This document shows positions 23,528-34,319 of a DNA stretch of 64,000 nucleotides, piece after piece. Within the stretch, counting starts at the first letter, position 1; every line of letters starts with the position of its first letter. The stretch is from Siphonodentalium dalli (taxonomy: Eukaryota; Mollusca; Scaphopoda; Gadilida; Siphonodentaliidae): the NCBI GenBank assembly GCA_032622095.1, contig CP136068.1, forward strand, positions 129,027,989 through 129,091,988, given 5' to 3'. Below the pieces are notes generated by a model. The model was not told where the DNA came from, made no database searches, and worked only from the letters and a program-made list of their open reading frames with translations. The position numbers and the translations under genes were made by a program.

Positions 23528-25293
23528 TGCGTTCGCTGAGTGTGAGTTGATGAACTATCTATTGAGAAGTGACTAGCTAACTGGTTCGCCAGGTGTGCAT
23601 GTCGTTATCACATGGGGTATGAGACCCCAACATAGAGATGACCAACTGTAAGCTATACACCGGAAAATGATTGTTTGAAACGTTATGATTAGAGGGACCC
23701 TACTCCCAGGAAGTGGTGAATACTTTGTCGGTGTGAGCGACCTAGATTTATCAGACAAAGAAATGGAAGCTGGTCGAGATAATTATGGACGTGACGTGGC
23801 AAATCAGAATCTGTTATCAGGTAATTGTTCTGATATAACTATTCGGCGCACCTACGCTTACGGCCATTATCGGCGCTAAGTGGAGACTGGATTTCGAAAT
23901 GCCACATCGCGATATTAATTGTGGTGTTTCATCTTTCCAGAAGGATACGAGCTATGTTATGCGTTTTGATACCTTTAAGTTGAACTAGTAGATGGTTTAT
24001 GTACAATTTCGTCCATACATACCGATATTATGACAAAAGGTTGAAATTAATATGTGAAAATATCGATTTCTTTTCAATTTCTAGCCGCCAATTTACCAGC
24101 GATCTTGGCTGTGAGTATCAATTGCCAAACTCTAATGAATACTTCATGTCACTATTCCATATCAACATGTAATGGTGGATAGAAATCGCGAAACAATAAC
24201 GCCCATCCTAAGAAAGTAAAGGAATGTAGATTTGTTTTCAAATTTCGGTCGCCATTTTGGCCGCCATCTTCGATTTGGAAAACAATTTCTTGCATGAGAT
24301 GTAATGTAATTACTTCACCTCAGTATTTCCAACTCAATTGTAAGCATGGGTGGAGTTGTCTCGACAATAATGCCCAATGATGTGAATATGAGGGAATTTC
24401 GGTGATTATTCAAAATCTGTCCGCCATTGTGGGCGCCATTTTGGATTTGGGGGACTTTTATTTGGATATGGTACAAGGAAAGTTCTTCGCCTAAGTGTTC
24501 CCAACTTACAATAGTAAGCAGGTGTGGAGTTGTCATGACAATAATGCTCACTGATGTTAAAATCAGCGATTTTCGGCTATTTTTTATTTCTGGTGGCCAT
24601 TTTGGCCGCCATCTTGGATTTGGGTAAATATTCCTCAACACAGGTATAAGAGGAATCCTAGCTCGAGTATCTCCTGCAAATATATATGCATGGGTGTTGT
24701 TATAATAGCAATAACATTCATTGATTCGAAACATAACATCCCGTTATTAACGGAGATTCGGCTTCGACCTATGATGCCGGCATTTGGGAAAACGTGATAT
24801 CGGACAACAATATCCCGCAATGAATGCATATTATGGTCCCCATGTATTCGCCAATGACTCCTCTATATGATAAATGTATAACATGAAGCAAACATTCTAA
24901 CATTTTCCCACAGAGACAAACGAAAGGTGGTAACATGTCAGAAAAATAGCATATTTTCACATTTCAGCGGCCATCTTGGCCGCCATATTGGATTCTGGTG
25001 TCGGATTTTTGGCTAATTTGTAAGGGTTGTATATTAGCATAACGCATCGAGCGGAAAACAAGACCGCATGTGCTATCATCTTTACTATAATGGCGATCAA
25101 AGAGACCTGGTGCATTTAAAAACAATGGCCGCCATGATGGACGCCATCTTGTCTGGAGTCTCTGCGGCCACTTTTTTTTCTTGTTAACAAGTGAAAAAAA
25201 TTAGAGGAGACCTTAAGAAAGAAAATTAGTGGGGTGAAGTTAAGTCCTGGGGGGGGGGGGGGGTGCAGAGGTCGACCAATATCTCCTGGACTA

Positions 25294-25409
25294 GTAGGCC
25301 TACATGCAAAATCTGAGTATCGGTCGAGCAGATTTCGAGTTTATAACACACACACAGTCACACACATACAGCCAGACAGACAGACAGAAGTTCCAAAATA
25401 TATAGTAGA
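25294..25409 (-). mobile_element. Helitron-like element (minus strand), 5' part
   Basis: Read on the minus strand it starts TCTACTATATATTTTGG (preceded by A). It continues with a TCTGTCTGTCTG run and GTGTGTGTTATAAACTCG and reaches CGACCGATACTCAG and GCATGTAGGCCTAC, where the inverted-repeat element interrupts it. The same phrases (CGACCGATCCGACTCAAGTT, ACATGTAGGCCTG) occur in the 3' part at 20,208-20,260. This supports one element split by insertion. Confidence 0.65.
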
Positions 25410-26900
25410 TACAGGCACATTCTCGGCTATAATGTGGTCCCAATGGAGAGGATGTTTCACCGAAAAATCAAAGTTAACCGTAAGAGCCAATTCGGGCATT
25501 TTCTTGAAGTAGGGTATCCATATAATCTAAATCTGTATTGGCGGACGTTTTAACAAATTATCTCCTGACATACAACAAATGGATATATGTGCATCCAATT
25601 TCCCATGCAACAGAATACGTTACCACTGCCAACTACGCAAACGCCGTTATGTATAGCATAACGAGATTGCATTCGGATTTGCAAAGTATAATAATGATCT
25701 TAAACTCGTCCAAGATCACGAAACTAGTGCTTTAATTCATTCTCTTCTCAATCTTTGGAAATTGCTCATTCGTCACCATGGGAACCACAGTGGATAAGTA
25801 TGCGGTATAATAGGTTGCCAAGGCTAAATTAATCAAACATGTATTGTGGCGGACATGCATTTATGAAATGATATATGATTATATGTTATTATAAACTAAT
25901 GTGTTTGGAAGGATATTATCTGCGATGGCTGTCGATTCAAATCTAAATTTTACAAATAGCATTCGCCGCGTTGATGGTGGTAACATATTCTGTCGCTTCA
26001 TACCTTAAGTGTTTACAAGCAACACATTAAACATAAAATACTCATTGGGCATCAAGGAAATCAATTTTATTCCATATCATGTCAAATGTACAAGTTTAAT
26101 ACTGGTAAATGTACATGCAATTAACAATTAAGCATGCAGTGACTGTGTAGTGGGTAGGTGATACTTATATGTTGACACACAGTGTGCCTTGTGACAGGGT
26201 GTTTTGGTGTAACTTCAATGCGCGAGAAGTAGAATTATGAGCGAGTAGTGATATTTATTCATTTGATATGATCGTATGTTGTAAAACTTAAGACAGTATA
26301 TCAAATATGTCACCCGTTTTCTTTTCGAAAATCAACAGCGACACGAAAATAGTGTATTGGGCCAATTTAGCTGAGAATGCGACTATAGGACCTACAACTC
26401 ATCCTTAGTTTATATTGGACTTTACACAACGAGATAGAACCCATAATGTTCATTCATTGTGTTTAGTCGTAATTCCGTTGTGGCCAACTACTTTTATTTG
26501 TCAAGTTGTGTTCCGAGTACGTATGGTCACGGTCACGATATGTATGACTCTATATATGGAGCTGATATGCTGACCATACATTAGCGTGGTCTACCATATA
26601 CCAAGAACGATGCTTGCTCTGCGAGGATTCGATCACAGCTTCTGTGTATAAAGTCCCCCCAAAAAAACTGTATTTTAATTGAAGTCCCACCGACTAATAA
26701 AGAGCAAGTTTATTAGTTGGTAGGTGGGACACCAAGATAAAAAGATGGTCATGAATATCAGGTCCATTATTGAACGGTGCACAGTTATGTTCATAATATA
26801 ACATCATTCTGTTACCATGAAGTTTTTATATTATTCTGGATCCAGAAGTCTGTCACCCTACTTTTGACTCATCAAAGACATACACTATTCCACGGATTAA
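25410..26900. other. Unassigned AT-rich stretch
   Basis: No gene or well-defined repeat recognised. A short inverted phrase at 26,685-26,725 (CCCACCGACTAATAAAGAGC and TTATTAGTTGGTAGGTGGGA) can form a hairpin. Confidence 0.5.
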
Positions 26901-26924
26901 AGAACATGTTCCATGTTCTGTCCA

Positions 26925-27386
26925 ACATCAACATCATTATGCTTAACACCTTGGTCTGACCACCCGACACATACCAAGAAGTCGATGATATATGGATTAG
27001 GAGTGCGAATTCGGCGGATTTGTGAGAAAGAAACGGACTATGTGCGGCAGAGGGGAAAACTTAAGAAGCAACTCCAATTACGTGTATACAGCTCCAAATT
27101 TATTGAGACGCAGATGACAAGAGTGGATAAATTGGATAGGGATGTGCTTCTACGCAGGACAAATCGCAAAAAGGCTGCAATAACAAGAGTTCCTCTAGTT
27201 GCCACGTTCTCGAATAACCTTCCGGACATTAGGTCAATAACGAAAAAACACATGAACGTGCTTCATGACTCGGAACGGATGAAAAAAGTGTTCTCTGAGC
27301 CTCCACTTATTGCGTTCATTGGGCGCATTGGGCGCTATGGGATAAGGCGCTTTAAAAATGCTATACATTATTATTATTATATTTAA
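26925..27386 (+). pseudogene. Penelope-like reverse transcriptase, C-terminal fragment
   Basis: The frame carries DHPTHTKKSMIYGLGVRIRR, ICEKETDYVRQRGKLKKQLQ, RVPLVATFSNNLPDI and VFSEPPLIAF. This series (HP-HT-K-S-Y-L-RIRRIC, then RVPLV-T-LP-I, then PPL-AF) is what I know from the region after the catalytic core of Penelope-like reverse transcriptases, upstream of the GIY-YIG endonuclease. Both the catalytic core and the endonuclease are missing. After PPLIAF the sequence changes to GGCGCATTGGGCGCTATGGG and (ATT)n at 27,366-27,381. That tail looks like the 3' end of another retroelement. The fragment starts abruptly at about 26,940; the upstream codons of the open frame are unrelated. Clearly non-functional. 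Confidence 0.72.
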
Positions 27387-27814
27387 AATTATAATTATTC
27401 GGTGGGTCGGGGTATAAGTAACCTCTTGACCTTAGTAAGCCCATCAAATTGTTCTGTCTAAGTGGCAACATTTCTCTTCATTATGATTAACTAATGAACT
27501 ATTATCAGATATTATCAATAATACCAATTGTTCAAGTATCTATAAACAGTAACCATACAGTAACATGCATTTATATATTCTCAATATTTTCGAACTTCAT
27601 TTCAGTGAAAATTACATGAAAATTTTCAAAATATTAAGAAAGATCCAGAATTTTGAAATTATATGAGAGACAAAAATACGAAAATGAACATCTATAAATA
27701 TGGTATAAATTAACATGGCATGAATGATAACTGACTCAAATTTAATGTCAGAGCAAATTCAAGTTGTTTCTGAGGTATAAACAGGTCTGTGTGATCCACA
27801 AATTTATCATTATT
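27387..27814. other. AT-rich spacer
   Basis: Nothing recognised beyond A/T-rich runs. Confidence 0.5.
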
Positions 27815-27905
27815 AGCTCGATCGGTCTAAAATAGATCCATTATATTGATAGATCAAAGATACACCAATTAGACCGATCGTCCACAATAGACCGATCAGT
27901 CTTTC
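27815..27905. repeat. Inverted GATCGGTCTA repeats
   Basis: CGATCGGTCTAAAATAGATC at about 27,819 is answered by TTAGACCGATCG at about 27,869 and TAGACCGATCAGTC at about 27,889, so two or three short inverted copies lie within 90 bases. Confidence 0.6.
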
Positions 27906-28019
27906 ACCTGCATCCATGCTTCTATGATAAGGGGAGTCACTATTAGATGTTCTATAATTATCTTTCATCCAATAACTAAACTTGGATGCCCTTTTATATG
28001 GGAGGCCTTTTTCACATTT

Positions 28020-28515
28020 ATTAGATAATTTAGCTTAAGCATAAGTGAATTGTGCTTAATCGTAATAGAAGCCTAATTCACTTACGCTTAAGTGTAATAT
28101 AGATATTACATAAAACTAAAGCGTGATAGAGTTACATGTATGACTTAATTTATGCTTAATTTCAATTCATTTACGTTCTAATGGAGCTCCCCTGAAATGA
28201 AATGGAAGCAACCACATTACTAATGCCAGTAAACTACATCATATTATTCCATTATACCTGAGGTAAAATAGGTGAAGAACCCAATTACGCTTAAGCATAA
28301 TTCAGCTTAAGTGTAAATGAATTGCACGCTTATTTTTAGATGAATTATACTTTGGCATAATTCAGATGCATTATGCTTACTCCTGATGATTTAGGCGAGT
28401 GAGCATAAGTGAACTGTGCTTAAGCGTAAATGATTTACACTCAAGCGTATTTAGCTAATAAATGTGAAAACTGACTTCCATACATTTAACATTTATTCCT
28501 TATGTGCGCTTAATC
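28020..28515. repeat. CTTAAG-palindrome cluster
   Basis: At least ten related words of the form GCTTAAGCATAAGTGAATT, in both orientations, are scattered over 500 bases (28,033, 28,087, 28,154, 28,285, 28,303, 28,401, 28,418, 28,440, 28,506). They look like a degenerate palindromic minisatellite. No coding potential. Confidence 0.72.
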
Positions 28516-28744
28516 ATAAATACGATCCATTTGTGCTGAACTAATACTTCAGGCCCCCTTACAACACAATCTTTGAAGTTTAACACAACTTCAGTTTTGA
28601 ATTGAACTATACATGCTCTCACTAAATTATGCATTATGCTATAAACTATTTTCCTGTTGATAATATTATACCAGCTTGACAATTTACAGTTGATAACTTA
28701 TATGCTAAAATTATAGTTCTGTAGTATTGCTGTTATATTTGCAG

Positions 28745-28890
28745 AGTAAAAAAACACTGTTGACAATATGGATGACGAGTGCCAGAAGTTGAACACACAG
28801 CTGATTAATGCCATCAGAATGGATTTGTGTTATCAAATATCTCCAAAGCAGATCCTACCTTACCTGCATTTCCTAAATCCCGATGATGAG
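28745..28890 (+). CDS. Candidate host exon with start codon, weakly CARD-like
   Basis: A splice-acceptor-like TTATATTTGCAG ends at 28,744. An ATG follows at 28,768, then 41 open codons, then GAG|GTTTGT, a possible donor at 28,891 (phase 0). The predicted helical peptide includes IRMDLCYQISPKQILPYLHF and ends LNPDDE. The pattern 'hydrophobic-xx-Pro-xx-Ile-Leu-Pro-Tyr-Leu-xx-Leu-xx-Asp-Asp' resembles the start of CARD domains of invertebrate RIG-I-like proteins, which would suggest an innate-immune adaptor or receptor. That is inference from a short segment. An ORF1-only LINE sits 57 bases after the putative donor, within the intron. No further exon of this gene could be located. Confidence 0.35.
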
Positions 28891-28947
28891 GTTTGTCAAA
28901 CATATTTATATAGCTGTCATGAGTATCTAACTCATTCAATGCCGAGC

Positions 28948-28960
28948 CCTTATCAAACTA
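28948..28960 (+). repeat. Target-site duplication, left copy
   Basis: CCTTATCAAACTA, a 13-bp direct repeat identical to 31,005-31,017, flanks the LINE insertion. Confidence 0.88.
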
Positions 28961-31004
28961 CCCATGTGTGGGCCCGGGTTAGAATAGGCCTACCGCCCCA
29001 CTGAGAGGGGTAAAAATCCCCTAATGTGGCACCCTGTTTGCCGTGAGGTATGGTGTAGGAGTCCTGGAGGTACTAGGTCGGTTGTATCACACGAGGCATC
29101 GACCTGCGGGTACGACTTAGATCATGGTCCCCTTTGGTCCTACATCTCTTCAACACGGGTGGTTGAGTTGACCCGGCTCAATCAATCGACTAGCCACGCC
29201 TCTCCACAGTGTTTCAGATTAAATTATTGGTATATGTTGTATTGCTCGTCTGATGTATGAAGTATTGTTTTCAGTTTTTTCATGTATGATGTTTCTGTTC
29301 TCTCTTGTCTCTTTGTGTTCATCTGATGATTGTTGAATGTTGAATCCTGTATTGTTCACGCCTGTCTCACTGTTGAGATGTACCGGGAGGCTGCTATATG
29401 CAGTGGCTAAACGGGTCACCGTTTCAGGTATGTACCAGTCTTTGGCCCGACCAGAATTTGAAGGGTAGTCCACGGCGGCTTCTTGGCTAGTTGTCGATTT
29501 TTAATCGAGTTTTTCAATCTGTCAAACCAATCAGGAATGGGTCAATAAGTGGATCTCTCTTGATTGAATGCTCAAAGAAAGTTCAATCTGATGCTCTGCT
29601 AGAGTTAACAACTATTGCACAGACACCAGTATTCGTTACTCCCCACTGGACTTGAAATAATAGCAGAGCTGTGTTGTGGACCCACGATATAGCTGATTCT
29701 TCAGAATCAGAGATATTGGCGGAGTTGGCACCACAGGGAGTTACAGAAGTCCGTCGATTTACAAAAACTGTTGATGGTATTCGAGTTCCTCTGAATTGTT
29801 ATCTTCTGAACTTCAATCGTGTGAACATCCACCGACATTGAAGGTTGGGTACATGAAGATAGATATAAGTACCTATGTTCCAAATCCATTACAGTGTTTT
29901 AAATGCCAGGGCTATGGCCATGGCCAGGTACATTGTAAAAGTAAAGAAACCATTTGTGCACACTGTTCTGTTTCTGGTCATGATTATAAGGATTGTACAA
30001 ATCCTAACAAAATTTCAAACTGTCAAGGTTCACATGCTGCAATGGATCTTTCATGTCCCATATGGGACTATGAATTCCAGATACAAAGATGTAAGGCTGA
30101 GAAACATTTATCGTACATGGATGCTAAGAAATTAGTTGGTGCCAGACCATCAATTCCTCAAGACACATACTCGGCTGCCGTTTCTAAGAAAAAGTATGTT
30201 AATGCCAGCACTCAGACAGAGAATCAAACAAAACTCGTCAGTATATCATTAGCAAAACAAGTCCAAGAGACTGATATTCCTCCTGTTCCTGAACCTGTCT
30301 CACAGGAAATGGATACAGCTACTACAGTTTTTACGTTTGCTTTAAAACAACTAAGGATGTTGATCCAGTTGTTCCAAAACAAAAATCTCCTAGGTCTGTC
30401 AAGTCTTTTGACTCTCAGAGGCAGAGGTTGGACTTTGAGTTTTCAAAGTTGGATACAATGCTTCAAGGGAAGGAGCCAAGTTTATATGGGGATGTCATTG
30501 TATTTTGGCATGAGGCTGGCTGTTGAGAAGGGGATCGCCTACCGGTGATCCAACCACCCGATTGTCAACCCAACGAATTAACTAATGCTCATGCCAGATT
30601 CATCAGATATAATAAATATCTGATCAATCATCCCCTAAGCGACCATGCCAACTTAATGAACTACTACAAATATTTTAATATACGAAAGTCTTAATACAGT
30701 ATATATATTTGATGAAAACATTTCATGTAGGTTTTCTGTTTGCTGTTTTTAAATCAGTATTGCTATGTATTTGATGAATTTTGTTTATATATGTTCGCAC
30801 AATGGTCAGTTTCGAAATGGTTCTGGCCCCAATCGAGCACTCACGCTCTGATTTGGGTGTTTTTATTTGTATATATTTTGTTTCATTTTAGTCTAATTCA
30901 CTGTCATTTCTCATCACAGTTGCTTAACTCAATTTTGATAATCTGTGTTTTCTCGTCATGATATGGCTTTGTTGCTAAAACGACGTTAAACCCCAATCAA
31001 CCAA
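28961..31004 (+). mobile_element. ORF1-only, internally deleted LINE
   Basis: The 2,044-bp element lies between perfect 13-bp direct repeats. It opens with CCCATGTGTGGGCCCGGGTT, a GC-rich leader. It contains a broken Gag-like ORF1 and ends ACGACGTTAAACCCCAATCA with a short CAATCAACCAA tail, the usual 3' end of a LINE/SINE group common in molluscs. No reverse transcriptase or endonuclease frame lies between the target duplications, so it must have been moved by proteins from another copy. The layout (leader, ORF1, 3' end, no ORF2) parallels the mammalian HAL1 elements. Confidence 0.85.
29430..30690 (+). pseudogene. LINE ORF1 (zinc-knuckle Gag-like protein), broken
   Basis: Upstream fragments in other frames read SLLIECSKKVQSDALLELT, an in-frame TGA after TPHWT, and EILAELAPQGVTEVRRFTK. 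After a shift, the open frame 29,796-30,548 carries GYMKIDISTYVPNPLQCFKC and three Cys-His knuckle units: CFKCQGYGHGQVHC, CAHCSVSGHDYKDC and NCQGSHAAMDLSCP. A Ser/Thr/Gln-rich tail follows. Order and spacing match ORF1 proteins of Jockey/I-like LINEs, which bind the element's RNA. A further frameshift lies at about 30,330, after which another frame carries KLDTMLQGKEPSLYGDVIV. At least three disruptions, so inactive. Confidence 0.8.
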
Positions 31005-31017
31005 CCTTATCAAACTA
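31005..31017 (+). repeat. Target-site duplication, right copy
   Basis: CCTTATCAAACTA, identical to 28,948-28,960. Confidence 0.88.
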
Positions 31018-31974
31018 TGCTGGATGACCACCACCCCATTTAGTATAGGCGTGGATGTGAGCGAGGTTTTATTTGGACTAGTATTTTCTTATGTTAATAT
31101 TATGCCCAATATTATATTCCCAATCCGTTAGTCGCACAGCAAAAAGTGGCAGCCAAATGTCTGGCCTATTTCCTAGGTCACCCATTCAAATTTTACGACA
31201 TATTTTGCTGATGACCGCGACGTGAATAATGCAACACCAAATGCTCATATAACATCAAATTTAAATGAACGAATACTCCATGTATTAGTATGTATTAGAT
31301 GTAGTTCTCAATTTATATGAACTGTCTGACGTCGCGACTACATATGTGACATCGTATATATTGTTTTCGTGATGATTTGAAGAAATGTTCAACTATGTTT
31401 GAAAGAACAATATACCATGAATCATTGGAAAGCGCATTATTATGTGCATATGATGACGCAATTGTAGACAGTTCTCGGCTAATAGAGGAAAGGCTATCCC
31501 TCACTAAATGAGAACCATGGAGTGACTGTTCACAGGATATTTATTTTACCAATTTAGTCAATACAGAGAAATTTGTTGAGAAATGTGAAATGAGTGATTC
31601 AAATGCGTGGTAGTTCTATTTAAATGATTATTTTCATTATTGCATTACAAACAGACAACCCACATCATTTCCCCGCGATTCGATCCTGCGGTCCCACCAA
31701 TCACGAGTATAGTCCGGGAGCTATGTCGGCCACCAAAACGTGCAACAAAAACGTCGCTATTCTTATTGCCATGATGTACACCTTTAATTTGGTGCAAGAT
31801 TCTATTGTAAAAATCCAAAACAGTGAACAAGATTCGAAATAGGTGTACTAAATTACTAATACATTTTCAATCTTTATTAGCTCAATTTTACTTTGTAAAG
31901 TTTGAGCAATTGCCATGGCTTTGTCGTCCGTCGTCCGTGTGTGCGAGTGCGTGTGTCCGTATATGGGTGATCCG
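31018..31974. other. Unassigned spacer
   Basis: Continuation of the host sequence after the LINE. No exon with convincing splice signals was recognised. Confidence 0.45.
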
Positions 31975-32970
31975 TGAACAATTTCCTTTAGCACAGGCTG
32001 CAGGTCGTACCTTTGGTCGGATCATTATAAAATTTGTCATAGCTGTTGACATTGACATGTAGATGGGAACGAGTCATTTTGGAAAAAACATGGCCCCCAG
32101 TCGCCATCTTGGATTTAAAAATTCAATCCATTAGCACGAGCTACAGGTCCTAACGTTCGGCTGATCATCATGCAATTGTCATGGATGTTAATATTGACAT
32201 GTAGATGGGAACGAGTTTGGCACGGGCTACAGGTCGTACCTTTGCTCGGATCGTAATGAAATTTGTCATGAATGTTAACAATGACATATTGATTGGAACG
32301 AATCATTTTGGGGTCATTCGGTCATAAAGCATGGCAGCAGGCAGCCATCTTGGATTTTACTCTTTGCGTGAATAAATCTTTGGCACGGGCTACAGGTCGT
32401 ACCTTTGGTCGGATCATTATGAAATTTGTCATGGCTGTTGAAATTGGGATGTAGATGGGAACGAGTCATTTTGGGGTCAATCGGCCAAAAACATGGCTGC
32501 CAGTGGCCATCTTGGATTTCAAAATTCAACCCATTAGCACTGGCGACAGGGCGTACTGTTTGTCTGATCATCATGAAATTTGTCATTTATGTTTATATTG
32601 ACATATAGATGGGAACAACTAATTTTGGGGTCAATCGGCCAAAAAACATGGCCGCCAGCAGCCATCTTAGATTTTATTCTTTGCATGACAAAATCATTTG
32701 TCACAGGCTACACGTCGTTCCTTTGGTAGGATCATTATGAAATTTGTCATGGCTGTTAACATTGACATGTAGATGGGAAACGAGTTATTTTGGGGTCATT
32801 CGGCTATAAAACATGTCCGCTGGCAGCCATCTTGGATTTTACTCTTTTACTAAATCCTTTGGCACACCATACAGTCCATTTCCCTCAGGCAATCATCACC
32901 AAACTTCATATTAATCTTGATGTTGGTTTTCATTCGAAAACATAGCTGCCAGCAACCATCTTGGATTTTA
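31975..32970 (+). repeat. About 150-bp tandem repeat with GCCATCTTGGATTT motif
   Basis: CTACAGGTCGTACCTTTGGT and variants recur at about 31,998, 32,142, 32,226, 32,390, 32,543, 32,707 and 32,869, mostly 145-165 bases apart (one shortened unit near 32,226). Units share ATGAAATTTGTCATGGCTGT, TGACATGTAGATGGGAACGA and GCCATCTTGGATTTTA. The similarity between units is moderate, so the array is old. Confidence 0.85.
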
Positions 32971-33554
32971 CTTTATATATATATCTCTTCATGTTGATAA
33001 CATAGCATTACTTAGATAGTTCAACTTTCCTCATTCCTAATCGCTCCATTGACTGTAACACATGAAATTATTCCCTTTCCAAGTTGAGCTACAATGTCAT
33101 TGACACTTTCATATTAATGTTCAGAATAACTGGATTGAGCACATGAGTGTAATAAATATTAAGTAGATGCCAGATACGGACCACCATACCCAATTTGAAT
33201 ATTAAGTAATGCACCACTTCCCAATATGTTGGACACAATGGTGACAAGGAGTAGTCAAATCTGGGTAATTTTCGCTAAATTTCATCAGATTCACAGATTG
33301 ATCCCATTTATACTGAAATTATTGGTGTACGTGGTCAGTTGTGAAACAATATATCATGTTCAGTTCATATATCCGACAGTGGTGAGTCAGAAATAACGAG
33401 GATTTCTCTAAAAGTCGAACTTCCAAATAGTTGTATTTTCAATGATATGTCACTAAATCTGCTCATCTATAATATAATTTATATTCAGTAGTCTTACATG
33501 TCAGATTAAAATTTACCCATCTAGTTTCCACATAAATCAAATATGTGTCTGAAA
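32971..33554. other. AT-rich spacer
   Basis: No gene or repeat recognised. Confidence 0.5.
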
Positions 33555-34235
33555 CCACCGAACTATTGTCCCAAGCAATCTAAGGACCACCAAATGAATG
33601 TATGAAACAATCCAATGATTGCACAAACCACACAACCAGTATCCCAAAACCACTGGCACAGTGTATCATACCATTAAAGCGGGTGTCATAACTTCATATT
33701 CACCCAACTAGTGCCCTAAAGCATACAAAGTGAGTCCAAAACCATCCAACGAATGTTCCAAACGATCCATTGAGTGGCACTATCCATGCCAGTGGTGGTG
33801 TTCCAAACGATACAATGATTGCACAAGCCACCCACCGGGTGTCCCAAACCACTCAGATTGGGTCCCCAACAAATGGGTGTCCCAATCCACACAATAATTG
33901 TTGCATACAATGCGATAAATACTCCAAACCACACAACGGGTATCACAAACCACACACATAGTATCACAACCCAGCCAACGGGTATCCAAACCACAATATT
34001 GCGGTCCCAAACCATCAAATAAGTGACCCAAGCCACATACCATGTGGCACGAATCACACAAAATTGTAGTTTCCCAAACCATCTAAGGGAAGTCTGAAAC
34101 CACCCAATGATTGTCGACACTATTCAGCGAGTGCTCCAAACCACACATGTAGTGTCCTCAACCACCCATTTGGGTGTCCTACACCACACAATAAGTGTTC
34201 CATTCCACCCAATGAGTACCCCAAACCACCCATTA
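33555..34235 (+). repeat. Degenerate 28-bp minisatellite
   Basis: A unit of about 28 bases, consensus close to GTGTCCCAAACCACCCAATG, is repeated roughly 24 times with many substitutions. Several frames stay open on both strands, producing repetitive Trp/Cys/Val-rich (minus) or His/Thr/Asn-rich (plus) peptides without meaning. Confidence 0.88.
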
Positions 34236-34294
34236 TTATGCCAGCTCTTGCGATTAGCCAATCAACGTCGATATCTAGTGACGGTATATGAACC

Positions 34295-34319
34295 CATATT
34301 AGGTCGGTGACCTAATATG
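34295..34319. repeat. Short hairpin
   Basis: CATATTAGGTC and GACCTAATATG form 11-base perfect arms with a 3-base loop, shortly downstream of the minisatellite. Confidence 0.8.

Larger units (their letters stand above)
20351..25293. mobile_element. Long inverted-repeat (foldback-type) element, 4.9 kb
   Basis: TAGTCCAGGAGATATTGGTC at 20,351 is mirrored by its reverse complement ending at 25,293. The outer arms (about 20,351-21,560 and 24,080-25,293) are nearly identical in inverted orientation. The arms go on inwards with more divergence: TGTGGCATTTC-AAATCCA at 21,699 and 23,900, CACTTCTCAATA at 22,202 and 23,562, GGTGCTAGTTTGTGG at 22,447 and 23,320. They meet at about 22,800-22,920. GTA flanks both ends, compatible with a 3-bp target duplication. 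No intact transposase frame is seen. It could be a foldback element or two tail-to-tail copies of one element. Confidence 0.82.

Noticed and set aside
24315-24734. 139-codon frames in both arms (20,903-21,322 and 24,315-24,734) as a conserved gene
   Set aside because: Their similarity follows from the near-identical inverted arms. The peptide runs through GGCGGCCA tandem units and has no recognisable domain.
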